From positions 19,125 through 83,124 of the forward strand of contig JAJZVL010000006.1 in assembly GCA_021845725.1 (NCBI GenBank): a stretch of 64,000 nucleotides of DNA, given 5' to 3'. Below the pieces are notes generated by a model. The model was not told the DNA's origin. It did not search any database and saw only the letters and a list, made by a program, of their open reading frames with translations. The translations under genes were made by a program, and so were the position numbers. This DNA is from Actinomycetes bacterium. Its GTDB lineage: Bacteria > Actinomycetota > Acidimicrobiia > Acidimicrobiales > RAAP-2. This document shows positions 15,598-22,823 of this stretch, piece after piece. Every line of letters starts with the position of its first letter. The stretch's first letter is position 1.

Positions 15598-16527
15598 ATG
15601 AAGAGCGGGCGGCCCGTTGCCCCAGCCGGTGGAGACGTGGCAGGCGTGACGTCCGCCGGCAACCCCTGGCTCGACCGGCGAGTCCTGGCGTACGCGCATC
15701 AAGGTGGGGCGTGGGAGGCGCCGGCGTCGACGCTGTACGCGATTCGCGCCGCTCTTGCTTCGGGCGCGACCGCAGTCGAGCTGGACGTCCATGCGACGGC
15801 GGACGGCGAGCTCGTCGTCTGCCACGACGCGACGGTCGACCGCACCACGGACGGCACGGGTGCCATCGCCGCGATGACGCTCGCAGAGCTTCGCACGCTC
15901 GACAACGCGTACTGGTTCGTTCCAGGTGCCGACGTCATGGCCGGGCTCGAGCCCGGTGACTATCCGTTCCGAGGTCGCGCCCCCATGGATCCGGACTTTC
16001 GCATCCCGACGTTGCGCGAGGTGCTCGAGCAGTTCCCCGGGGTGTTGCTGAACCTCGACGTGAAGCAGACCGCCCCTGTGGTGAAGCCCTACGAGGAAGC
16101 CCTCGCCCGCCTTCTCGCAGAGTTCGAGCGGCGGGACGACGTGATCGTGGCGTCGTTCTTCGACGAGGCCACCGAGCGCTTCGCCACCTTCGCCCCGGAC
16201 ATCCCCACGTCTGCGGGGATGGCGACCACCGCCGAGTTCTGGAGATCCGTCCAGGCGGGCGGCCCCGCGGCACACGCCCTCGCGACGGCGTCGAGGCGGC
16301 CCGTGGCATTCCAGGTCCCCGAGGTGTACGGCGAGGTCACGGTGGTCGACCGGAGGTTCGTCGACGCTTCCCATGCCGCCGGCGTCGCCGTCCACGTCTG
16401 GACCGTCGACGACGAGGCGCGCATGCACGAGCTGGTCCGCTTGGGCGTCGACGGCATCATCACGGATGTCCCGACGGTGCTCAGCCGGGTGCTCGCCGAG
16501 CTCGGCGCGAGTTGGCGAGGGCGGTGA
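15598..16527 (+). CDS. Glycerophosphodiester phosphodiesterase family protein
   Basis: This 309-aa protein with the GDPD TIM-barrel fold cleaves glycerophosphodiesters to glycerol 3-phosphate and an alcohol. It shows AYAHQGGAWEAPASTLYAI (the family's H-R/Q-G...E-N/A-T start, here HQGG instead of HRG), then GATAVELDVHATADGELVVC with the metal-binding E-x-D and HDATVDRTTDGTG. Near the end AGVAVHVWTVDD and GVDGIITDVP complete the barrel. No signal peptide is seen, so it is probably cytoplasmic. ATG 15598 is preferred over an upstream GTG-like extension because of the TATCCT element. It stands alone, divergent from the unknown/lipoprotein pair. Confidence 0.88.
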   Translation: MKSGRPVAPAGGDVAGVTSAGNPWLDRRVLAYAHQGGAWEAPASTLYAIRAALASGATAVELDVHATADGELVVCHDATVDRTTDGTGAIAAMTLAELRTLDNAYWFVPGADVMAGLEPGDYPFRGRAPMDPDFRIPTLREVLEQFPGVLLNLDVKQTAPVVKPYEEALARLLAEFERRDDVIVASFFDEATERFATFAPDIPTSAGMATTAEFWRSVQAGGPAAHALATASRRPVAFQVPEVYGEVTVVDRRFVDASHAAGVAVHVWTVDDEARMHELVRLGVDGIITDVPTVLSRVLAELGASWRGR

Positions 16528-16580
16528 CGAGCGACACGCTCCCTTGCTGGTCGGCCGCGCTGGGGCCGGGCAAGATGGGA

Positions 16581-16664
16581 TCAGCCGCGCCCGCAGTTCG
16601 GCTTCTTGCCGTGGTTGGCCTTCTTCTTCCGCCGCAGCTTGCGCTTCACCGTCCGTTTCGACAC
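16581..16664 (-). CDS. Ribosomal protein bL37-like microprotein (27 aa)
   Basis: This very short basic ORF reads with GTG as initiator: Ser-Lys-Arg-Thr, a run of Lys/Arg, then KANHGKKPNCGRG. The ending NHGK(R/K)PN is the hallmark of actinobacterial 50S protein bL37, seen in mycobacterial ribosome structures and about 24 aa long; the family link is from memory. A TATGGT hexamer (16678 to 16673) lies 8 nt before the GTG, predicting a nearly leaderless mRNA. The extra CGRG after PN is unusual. It lies in the gap between two rightward genes, on the other strand. Confidence 0.65.
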   Translation of the reverse strand: MSKRTVKRKLRRKKKANHGKKPNCGRG

Positions 16665-16672
16665 GGCCGCAG

Positions 16673-16678
16673 ACCATA
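16673..16678 (-). promoter_or_regulatory. -10 element TATGGT of the bL37-like gene
   Basis: On the minus strand TATGGT is followed after 8 nt by the GTG at 16664. It lies back to back with the TAGTTT element of the DUF192 gene. Confidence 0.4.
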
Positions 16679-16692
16679 GCGCGGCCCAGAGG

Positions 16693-16698
16693 TAGTTT
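16693..16698 (+). promoter_or_regulatory. -10 element TAGTTT of the DUF192 operon
   Basis: TAGTTT ends 8 nt before ATG 16707, suggesting a leaderless or nearly leaderless start for the DUF192-rsmI transcript. Confidence 0.4.
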
Positions 16699-16706
16699 CG
16701 GCCGAC

Positions 16707-17048
16707 ATGCGGACCGTGTGGCTTCTTCGCGGCGGCGACGTGTTGGCCTCTGGCGAGGTTGCAGAGTCGTTCGCTGACCGCGCCCGGGGCTTGCTGGGCC
16801 ACGCGCACTACGACGGCGCGCTGCTGCTCCTGGGCACGCGGACGGTGCACACGGCAGGGATGCGGTTCCCCGTCGACGTCGCCTTCCTCGACAAGGACCT
16901 GTACGTGCTGGCGACGACGACGCTGCGCACGTGGAGCGTCGCGCTTCCTCGGCGCCGAGGCGCCCACATCCTCGAGGCGCAGGCCGGCGCCTTCGAGCGG
17001 TGGCGGCTCGAGGCGGGCGACCAGATCGAGATCCGCGAGACGACGTGA
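16707..17048 (+). CDS. DUF192 family protein
   Basis: This 113-aa single-domain DUF192 protein shows the family's pattern: RARGLLGHAHYDGALLL, then TRTVHTAGMRFPVDVAFLDK, then a beta-rich end (HILEAQAGAFERW). The fold is a small beta-barrel; the biochemical function is unknown. Many homologues carry a signal peptide, but this one begins directly with the domain and looks cytoplasmic. Its stop overlaps the GTG of rsmI (GTGA), making it the first gene of a rightward housekeeping run that may extend to ispE. Confidence 0.88.
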   Translation: MRTVWLLRGGDVLASGEVAESFADRARGLLGHAHYDGALLLLGTRTVHTAGMRFPVDVAFLDKDLYVLATTTLRTWSVALPRRRGAHILEAQAGAFERWRLEAGDQIEIRETT

Positions 17049-18040
17049 GCGGGCGGGCCGGCAGCCTCGTGCTCGTCGCCACCCCGATCGGCAACCTGGG
17101 CGACCTGTCGCCGCGAGCCGTCGAGACGCTGCGGAGCGCTGACATGGTGTGCTGCGAGGACACGCGTCGCACCCGGGTGCTGCTGAGCGCCGCGGGCATC
17201 CCTGCCGGCGGCAGGCTCCGGTCCCTTCACGCGCACAACGAGTCCCAGCGGATCCCCGAGGTGCTCGCCGCCATGTCGGGAGGCCGGACGGTGGCGGTGG
17301 TGACGGACGCCGGGACGCCGGGGGTCTCGGACCCCGGCGCGCGCCTCGTGAAGGCCGCTGTTGACGCGGGTCTCGAGGTGAGCGCGGTGCCCGGTCCTTC
17401 GGCCGCTCTCGCCGCGCTCGTGGTGAGCGGTCTGTCCACCGACCGCTTCTGCGTCGAGGGTTTTCTCCCCCGCTCGGGCGCGGCGCGGCGGCGGCGGCTG
17501 GACGCGGTGGTGTCGGACCCGCGCACGGCGGTGATCTTCGAGTCCCCCCAGCGACTCGCCTCGACGCTCGCCGAGCTCGCCATGCGCGCCCCGAGGCGGG
17601 CCGTCGCAATCTGCAGGGAGCTCACGAAGGTCCATGAGGAGGTGTGGCGCGGCACCGCAACGGCGGCCGCCGACCTGTTCACCGGGCGTGCCCTGCGCGG
17701 CGAGGTGGTGATCGTCGTGGAGGGGGCGGCCGAGGCGATGGCGGGCGGCGAGCTCGGCCCTCTCGCTCGGGCGGAGCCCTCGGACGAGGAGCTCGCACGA
17801 GCGGTCTCGGCCCAGCTCGGCTCGGGGCGATCCGTCCGCGACACCGCAGACGCGGTCGCGGACGACCTCGGGGTCAGTCGTCGACGCGCCTATCGCGCGG
17901 CTCTCGACGCCGAGCGGCGGGAGCGGCGCTCGCACGAAGGAGCACGGGGCCCAATCGGCCGGGACGCTCGGGAGGGGACGGGAAGGGGCGGGAGGCACGG
18001 GGCAGAGGGCCGCCCCTCGGGGAGTGGTCGTGCCGATTGA
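17045..18040 (+). CDS. rsmI: 16S rRNA (cytidine-1402-2'-O)-methyltransferase RsmI
   Basis: This 331-aa SAM-dependent methyltransferase of the tetrapyrrole-methylase fold adds the 2'-O-methyl group to C1402 in the ribosomal P site. Key segments: LVLVATPIGNLGDLSPRA at the N-terminus, VCCEDTRRTRVLL, HNESQRIPEV, VVTDAGTPGVSDPGARLV, VPGPSAALAALVVSGL, FVEGFLPR-like, and FESPQRLASTLAEL. The C-terminal RsmI helix-turn-helix region (about 235-290) is present, followed by an extra low-complexity Arg/Gly tail of ~40 residues. It starts with GTG 17045, overlapping the DUF192 stop by 4 nt. Confidence 0.95.
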   Translation: MSGRAGSLVLVATPIGNLGDLSPRAVETLRSADMVCCEDTRRTRVLLSAAGIPAGGRLRSLHAHNESQRIPEVLAAMSGGRTVAVVTDAGTPGVSDPGARLVKAAVDAGLEVSAVPGPSAALAALVVSGLSTDRFCVEGFLPRSGAARRRRLDAVVSDPRTAVIFESPQRLASTLAELAMRAPRRAVAICRELTKVHEEVWRGTATAAADLFTGRALRGEVVIVVEGAAEAMAGGELGPLARAEPSDEELARAVSAQLGSGRSVRDTADAVADDLGVSRRRAYRAALDAERRERRSHEGARGPIGRDAREGTGRGGRHGAEGRPSGSGRAD

Positions 18041-18046
18041 CCCCGG

Positions 18047-18052
18047 TACTCT
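18047..18052 (+). promoter_or_regulatory. -10 element TACTCT, leaderless metG start
   Basis: TACTCT ends 7 nt before GTG 18060. It argues for that codon as the metG start and for a promoter inside the rsmI-metG gap. Confidence 0.5.
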
Positions 18053-18059
18053 ACGGGCG

Positions 18060-19682
18060 GTGCCCCCCTTCTACGTCACGACCCCCATCTACTACGTGAA
18101 CGACGCGCCGCACGTCGGACACGCCTATACCACCGTCAACGCAGACGCGCTGGCACGCTGGCACCGCCTGTGCGGCGACGAGGTGTTCTTCCTCACGGGC
18201 ACCGACGAGCACGGCGCCAAAGTGGCCGAGGCTGCCGGCGAGCACGGCGTGTCGCCCAAGGAGTGGGCCGACACGGTCGTGCAGCGCTTCGTCGACGCGT
18301 GGAGAGACCTCGACATCTCGAACGACGACTTCATCCGCACGACCGAGCCCCGCCATCACCACGCCGTGCAGGCGTTCCTCCAGCGCATCTACGACAACGG
18401 CTACATCCGCCTGGACACCTACCGAGGCCTCTACTGCGTGTCGTGCGAGGACTACTACACCCCCGAGCAGCTCATCGACGGCAACTGCCCTGTCCACGGC
18501 CGCCCGGTCGTCGAGATGGAGGAGGAGAACTACTTCTTCGAGCTCTCGAGGTTCGAAGACCGCCTCTTGCAGTGGTACGACGAGCATCCCGAGGCGGTCC
18601 GGCCGGCGACCAAGCGCAACGAGGCCCTGAGCTTCGTGAAGGGCGGTCTGAAGGACATCTCCATCACGCGCACCTCGATGCGTTGGGGCGTCCCGGTCCC
18701 CTGGGACGAGAGGCACGTCTTCTACGTCTGGTACGACGCGCTCGTCAACTACCTGACCGCCATCGGCTACGGCGAGGACGAACCGAGGTGGCGACACTGG
18801 TGGCCCGCCGTGCACCATCTCATCGGCAAGGAGATCATCCGGTTCCACTGCGTGTGGTGGCCGGCGATGTGCATGGCGGCCGGCGTCGATCCCCCGGCGC
18901 ACGTCTTCGTGCACGGCTGGCTGCTCGTCGGCGGTCAGAAGCTGTCGAAGACGCTCGTGCGAGAGCACGCGCAGCTGGCCGCCGCTGGTGGCGGCGGCTT
19001 CGACGGCGCGGCGGGCCCCGACAAGCCCGACAAGGAGGCCGCCGACGCCGGCTCGCCGGCTCGCCCGCTCCGCCTGACGGAGATCGCTCCGCAGTCGCTC
19101 ACCGAGGACTTCGGCGTCGACGCCACGCGCTACCACCTCCTGCGGGACGTGCCGCTGGGCACCGACGGCGACTTCTCCTACGAAGGCCTGGTCTCCAGGT
19201 ACAACGCGGATCTTGCCAACAACCTCGGGAACCTCGTGGCCCGTGTCGCGACGGTCGTGGGGACCAAGTGCGGAGGCATCGGTCCGGCCCCCGATCCACT
19301 GAGCGCGCTCGGGGCGGTCGCTCTCGAGGTCGTGTCGGACGCGACCGAGGCCTGGACGCGCTTCGCCCCTCACGAGGCGCTCGAGGCGACCTGGCGGCTC
19401 ATCGGCGCAGCCAATGCCGCGTTGGAAGCGGCCGAGCCCTGGAAGGCCGAGCCGGGCCCCAGCGTCGACGCGGTGCTCGGCGACGCGCTCGAGGTGCTGC
19501 GGCTCGTGAGCGTGCTCGTGTGCCCTGTGATGCCCTCGGCGGCAGCCGAGATCTGGCGGCGGATCGGGCTCGATGGCGCGCCGCAGGACCGCCGTGTCCC
19601 TGCGGACGCGCGCTGGGGCGGGTACCCCGGCGGGGTGCCGGTGGTGAAGGGCACGCCGCTGTTCCCGCGCCGGAAGGTCTAG
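18060..19682 (+). CDS. metG: Methionyl-tRNA synthetase
   Basis: This 540-aa class I synthetase charges tRNA-Met. It shows PPFYVTTPIYYVNDAPHVGHAY (HIGH motif as HVGH), the single zinc-knuckle type insert (YCVSCEDYYTPEQL, then CPVHGRPV), the KMSKS equivalent KLSKT, and FGVDATRYHLLRDVPLG. It ends after the anticodon-binding helices without the C-terminal tRNA-binding (EMAP/Trbp111) domain, as in actinobacteria. Between KLSKT and the TEDFGVD segment it carries an additional ~45-residue Gly/Ala/Pro/Asp-rich insertion, beside the active-site loop. GTG 18060 is preferred because a TACTCT hexamer lies 7 nt upstream; a GTG at 18024 would overlap rsmI. Confidence 0.95.
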   Translation: MPPFYVTTPIYYVNDAPHVGHAYTTVNADALARWHRLCGDEVFFLTGTDEHGAKVAEAAGEHGVSPKEWADTVVQRFVDAWRDLDISNDDFIRTTEPRHHHAVQAFLQRIYDNGYIRLDTYRGLYCVSCEDYYTPEQLIDGNCPVHGRPVVEMEEENYFFELSRFEDRLLQWYDEHPEAVRPATKRNEALSFVKGGLKDISITRTSMRWGVPVPWDERHVFYVWYDALVNYLTAIGYGEDEPRWRHWWPAVHHLIGKEIIRFHCVWWPAMCMAAGVDPPAHVFVHGWLLVGGQKLSKTLVREHAQLAAAGGGGFDGAAGPDKPDKEAADAGSPARPLRLTEIAPQSLTEDFGVDATRYHLLRDVPLGTDGDFSYEGLVSRYNADLANNLGNLVARVATVVGTKCGGIGPAPDPLSALGAVALEVVSDATEAWTRFAPHEALEATWRLIGAANAALEAAEPWKAEPGPSVDAVLGDALEVLRLVSVLVCPVMPSAAAEIWRRIGLDGAPQDRRVPADARWGGYPGGVPVVKGTPLFPRRKV

Positions 19683-19686
19683 CCCG

Positions 19687-20640
19687 ATGCCCGACGTCCC
19701 TCGTCCAGCTCACACGACCGGCGCGACATCCGGCCAGGCCGCGACAGGCCTCGAATGGGTCGACTCCCACTCGCACCTCCAGGACACCTACCTCCTCGGC
19801 GAGCGCGGGCCCGACCCGGCGCGAGAGGGACGTGGCGATGGGGCTGGTGCGGGAGCGGAGGGACCCGGCACCGAGGCGCTGCTGGCCGGCGCGCTACGAC
19901 GCGCCTCGGAAGCTGGGGTGCGGCGGATCGTGTGTGTGGGCACCGGGCCCGCTACTTCCAAGGACGCGCTCGCGCTCGCGCACCGGAGCGCTTCGGGCGA
20001 GCTCGGTGCCGGTGCCCCTGCGATCTGGGCGACCGCGGGGCTCCATCCTCACGACGCGTCTCGAGGCACCGAGGAGACCATCGCGTTCCTCGAGCGCGCG
20101 GTGGCGAGCGGCGACTCCGCCTCGCAGGGCGGCCGACTGGTCGCGGTGGGGGAGTGCGGGCTCGACTACCACTACGACCACTCGGCGCGCGACGTGCAGC
20201 GACATGCGTTCGCCGAGCAGGTCGTCGTAGCCCAGCGGCTGGGGCTCGCGCTCGTCATCCATGCCCGTGACGCGTGGGACGACCTCTTCGACGTGCTGCG
20301 AGCCGAGGGCGTCCCCGAGCGAACCGTGCTGCACTGCTTCACCGGCGGCCCCGAGGAGGCGAGGAGGTGCCTCGATGCAGGGATGGTGCTCTCGTTCTCC
20401 GGCATCGTGACGTTCAAGAACGCCGCCGACGTGCGCGAGGCGGCCGCCCTCTGCCCGCTGGACCGGCTCCTCGTCGAGACGGACAGCCCGTTCCTCACCC
20501 CCGTGCCGCACCGGGGGAGGGCGAACGAGCCGTCGTACGTGCCCCTCGTCGGCGCGGCCGTTGCCCAGGCGAAGCGACTGGCTCTCGCACAGGTCGCCGA
20601 CGCGACCGGCGCGAATGCGATCCGCGTGCTCGGCCTGTGA
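19687..20640 (+). CDS. tatD: TatD-family metal-dependent DNase
   Basis: This 317-aa TIM-barrel hydrolase of the TatD family is a divalent-metal nuclease acting on DNA 3' ends or D-aminoacyl-tRNA. It shows WVDSHSHLQD (first metal His pair), WATAGLHPHDAS, VAVGECGLDYHYD (bridging Glu), LVIHARDAWDD, VLHCFTGGPEEARR, FSGIVTFKNAADVREA and LLVETDSPFLTP. The long Gly/Ala linker at about residues 35-60 is longer than in most homologues. It begins 4 nt after metG and overlaps rsmA by GTGA, the common actinobacterial metG-tatD-rsmA order. Confidence 0.94.
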   Translation: MPDVPRPAHTTGATSGQAATGLEWVDSHSHLQDTYLLGERGPDPAREGRGDGAGAGAEGPGTEALLAGALRRASEAGVRRIVCVGTGPATSKDALALAHRSASGELGAGAPAIWATAGLHPHDASRGTEETIAFLERAVASGDSASQGGRLVAVGECGLDYHYDHSARDVQRHAFAEQVVVAQRLGLALVIHARDAWDDLFDVLRAEGVPERTVLHCFTGGPEEARRCLDAGMVLSFSGIVTFKNAADVREAAALCPLDRLLVETDSPFLTPVPHRGRANEPSYVPLVGAAVAQAKRLALAQVADATGANAIRVLGL

Positions 20641-21452
20641 GCCTCGAACGTGTCGACGTTCGCCGTCTCATGGGCGACCACGAGCTGCGGCCGAGCAGGG
20701 CGCTGGGCCAGCACTTCGTCGCCGATCCGAACACGATCCGGCGGATCGTCAGGATGGCTCGCGTCGACGCCGCTTCCCACGTGGTCGAGATCGGTGCGGG
20801 GCTCGGGTCGCTCACCGTCGAGCTCGCACGGACCGGCGCGGAGGTCGTGGCGGTCGAGGTGGACCGGCACCTCATACCCGTTCTGCACTCGGTCCTCGAC
20901 GGCGTTTCGAACGTACGTGTCGTGCACGACGACGGCCTGCGCCTCGACTGGCAGCAGCTTCTCGGGAACAGCGGCCCGTGGAGCCTCGTGGCGAACCTTC
21001 CCTACAACGTCGCGACGCCCATGGTGCTGCGGGTTCTCGAAGTCGCGCCGCAGGTCGGCTCCATGCTGGTGATGGTCCAGCGCGAGGTGGGCGAGCGGCT
21101 CGCGGCAGGTCCGGGCGAGAGTGCGTACGGCGCGGTGTCGGTCAAGCTGCGCTACTGGGCGCGTGCGGCGGTCGTCGGCACGGTGCCGCCGACCGTGTTC
21201 GTTCCCCGCCCGTCGGTCGACTCCGCGCTCGTGCGGATCGACCGGCGTGACGCGCCGTGGGTCGCGCCGTCGGTCGTCTCCTACGAGCGCCTGCGTGCCG
21301 TGGTGGACGCGGGGTTCGGGCACCGCCGCAAGATGCTCCGGCGGTCCCTCGCAGGGGTCGTCGCGCCCGAGCGGTTCGCCGAGGCAGGCGTGCTCCCGAC
21401 CGCACGTGCCGAGGAGCTCGACGTCGCGCAGTGGGGGGCGCTCGCGCGGTGA
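20637..21452 (+). CDS. rsmA: 16S rRNA dimethyladenosine transferase RsmA (KsgA)
   Basis: This 271-aa SAM-dependent enzyme dimethylates A1518 and A1519 in the 3' helix of 16S rRNA. It shows SRALGQHFVADPNTIRRIV, the SAM motif VVEIGAGLGSLTVEL, VVAVEVDRHLIPVL, the catalytic VANLPYNVATPMVL, and MLVMVQREVGERL. The C-terminal helical part with PRPSVDSALVRI and FGHRRKMLRRSL is intact. GTG 20637 overlaps the tatD stop, and its own stop overlaps the ispE start (GTGA), so tatD-rsmA-ispE are translationally coupled. Confidence 0.96.
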   Translation: MSLERVDVRRLMGDHELRPSRALGQHFVADPNTIRRIVRMARVDAASHVVEIGAGLGSLTVELARTGAEVVAVEVDRHLIPVLHSVLDGVSNVRVVHDDGLRLDWQQLLGNSGPWSLVANLPYNVATPMVLRVLEVAPQVGSMLVMVQREVGERLAAGPGESAYGAVSVKLRYWARAAVVGTVPPTVFVPRPSVDSALVRIDRRDAPWVAPSVVSYERLRAVVDAGFGHRRKMLRRSLAGVVAPERFAEAGVLPTARAEELDVAQWGALAR

Positions 21453-22300
21453 CGCGCGCGACCTCCGGGCACCGCCTCACCGGCTCGGTGCTCGTCGCCC
21501 CGGCCAAGCTCACCGTCTCGTTGAAGGTGGTCGCCCGCCGAGTCGACGGGTACCACGACATCGACGCCGAGATGGTCACCCTGGACCTCTTCGACCGCTT
21601 GGTCGTCGACCCCGCCAGGAGCGGCGTGGAGGTCGTCGCGGTGCCAGGGGCGCGAGCCGAAGCGCTCACCTGCGGTCCGGACAACCTCGTCCCCCGTGCG
21701 CTGGCAGCCGCAGGTCGAACCGCCTGGGTGCGGGTGCACAAGCACATCCCGGTGGGCGGAGGGCTGGGGGGCGGGTCCGCCGACGCGGCTGCGATCCTGC
21801 GGTGGGCGGGGGTCGCCGATCTCTCCGTGGCGGCGGCGCTCGGGGGGGACGTGCCGTTCTGCACGATCGGCGGCCGTGCGCGCGTCCAGGGCATCGGCGA
21901 GCGCGTGACCCCGCTTGCCTACGAGCACAGGGAGTTCGTCCTCCTGGTCCCGCCCTTCGGGGTGGACACGGCGGCGGCCTACCGGCGCTGGGACGCGCTG
22001 GCAGCGGAAGGCGGCGGGCGCATCTGCGAGTCGGGCGAGGCCAACTCGCTCACCCAGGCCGCGCTGGCCGTCGAGCCGCGCCTTGCAGCGTGGCGCGACC
22101 TGCTCGGCGAGCGGACGGGGAAGACCCCCGTCCTCGCGGGGAGCGGCTCCACCTGGTTCGTCGAAGGCTCGGCCGAAGCGCTCGGCGTGGGCAACCGAGA
22201 GGTGCTCGCCTGCGGGCGCGAGCAAGGGCGCCTCATCCCGGTACGCACCGTCCCGGCAGGATGGACGGGTCCGGGGTCCGATGGAGCCCCTGAGGACTAG
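21449..22300 (+). CDS. ispE: 4-diphosphocytidyl-2-C-methyl-D-erythritol kinase IspE
   Basis: This 283-aa GHMP kinase phosphorylates CDP-methylerythritol in the MEP isoprenoid pathway. Motif 1 is APAKLTVSLKVVARRVDGYH with the catalytic Asp shortly after (DIDAEMVTLDLFD). The ATP loop is KHIPVGGGLGGGSADAAAIL. Motif 3 near the C-terminus reads PVLAGSGSTWF. The middle LGGDVPFCTIGGRARVQGIG segment is also typical. GTG 21449 overlaps the rsmA stop by 4 nt. It is the last gene of the rightward run and converges on the bS22-like gene with a 6-nt gap. Confidence 0.95.
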   Translation: MTRATSGHRLTGSVLVAPAKLTVSLKVVARRVDGYHDIDAEMVTLDLFDRLVVDPARSGVEVVAVPGARAEALTCGPDNLVPRALAAAGRTAWVRVHKHIPVGGGLGGGSADAAAILRWAGVADLSVAAALGGDVPFCTIGGRARVQGIGERVTPLAYEHREFVLLVPPFGVDTAAAYRRWDALAAEGGGRICESGEANSLTQAALAVEPRLAAWRDLLGERTGKTPVLAGSGSTWFVEGSAEALGVGNREVLACGREQGRLIPVRTVPAGWTGPGSDGAPED

Positions 22301-22306
22301 CGCCGG

Positions 22307-22405
22307 CTACTTGCCGGCGCGTCGCTGCCAGCGCGTCGCCTTCAGCATCTTCTTGTGCTTCTTCTTCCGCATGCGCTTGCGGCGCTTCTTGATGAGGCTT
22401 CCCAT
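22307..22405 (-). CDS. Ribosomal protein bS22-like microprotein (AURKAIP1/COX24 family, 32 aa)
   Basis: This is a 32-aa Lys/Arg-rich protein, MGSLIKKRRKRMRKKKHKK followed by a basic tail ending WQRRAGK. The opening MGS(V/L)IKKRRKRM and the KKKH(K/R)K centre match the small actinobacterial protein seen on the 30S subunit (bS22) and annotated as AURKAIP1/COX24-domain protein. Together with the bL37-like gene it is a good lineage marker. An extended -10 (TGTAACCT; hexamer 22421 to 22416) lies 10 nt upstream of the ATG on the minus strand. It is highly basic and expressed in the opposite direction to the ispE operon. Confidence 0.85.
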   Translation of the reverse strand: MGSLIKKRRKRMRKKKHKKMLKATRWQRRAGK

Positions 22406-22487
22406 GGCTCGGGGCAGGTTACAGGCCTGGCGCGCCGAGCGCCATGTCGGGACCGCCTCGGCGAGACCCGTGCAGGGTCAGCCGTCG

Positions 22488-22724
22488 CTACCGGCTGCGC
22501 CCCGGTGGTGTGGTGCGCACTGGGATCGGCAGGACCCCCGGGCGGGGTGCCGGCCACATGGCGCCGAGGATCTTGTCGAAGACGAAGGACGCGCCTGCGG
22601 CGGCTCCCTGCCATGCGTCGAGCACCCGCCGCTGCGCTGAGCGGCCGGGTCGCCCGCCTGCGGAGCGCCGGCTGCCGCCGTGCTCCCTGCGGTCTTGCCT
22701 TCCCGGTTCCCGATCCCTGGCCAT
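22488..22724 (-). CDS. Hypothetical small protein
   Basis: This is a 78-aa ORF with a convincing SD (AAGGAGG, 8 nt before ATG 22724), which is the main reason to list it. The N-terminal half is polar and rich in Arg/Gly/Asp. The centre contains an amphipathic to hydrophobic stretch (VLDAWQGAAAGASFVFDKIL) and the end is Pro/Arg-rich. No family is recognised. It lies between the bS22-like gene and the histidine kinase in a region where no other frame looks coding. Confidence 0.45.
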   Translation of the reverse strand: MARDREPGRQDRREHGGSRRSAGGRPGRSAQRRVLDAWQGAAAGASFVFDKILGAMWPAPRPGVLPIPVRTTPPGRSR

Positions 22725-22823
22725 GTCGATCGCCTCCTTCGGCCATCCTTCCCCGCCCACATAAGGGAAGGATCACGGCCACGTGAATTCGGGATAAGAA
22801 GCGGACGATCGTACAGAGGTGCG

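Noticed and set aside
17900..18060. Methionine-responsive riboswitch before metG
   Set aside because: The region is the coding tail of rsmI, no structured element is evident, and the -10 near the start implies a leaderless mRNA.
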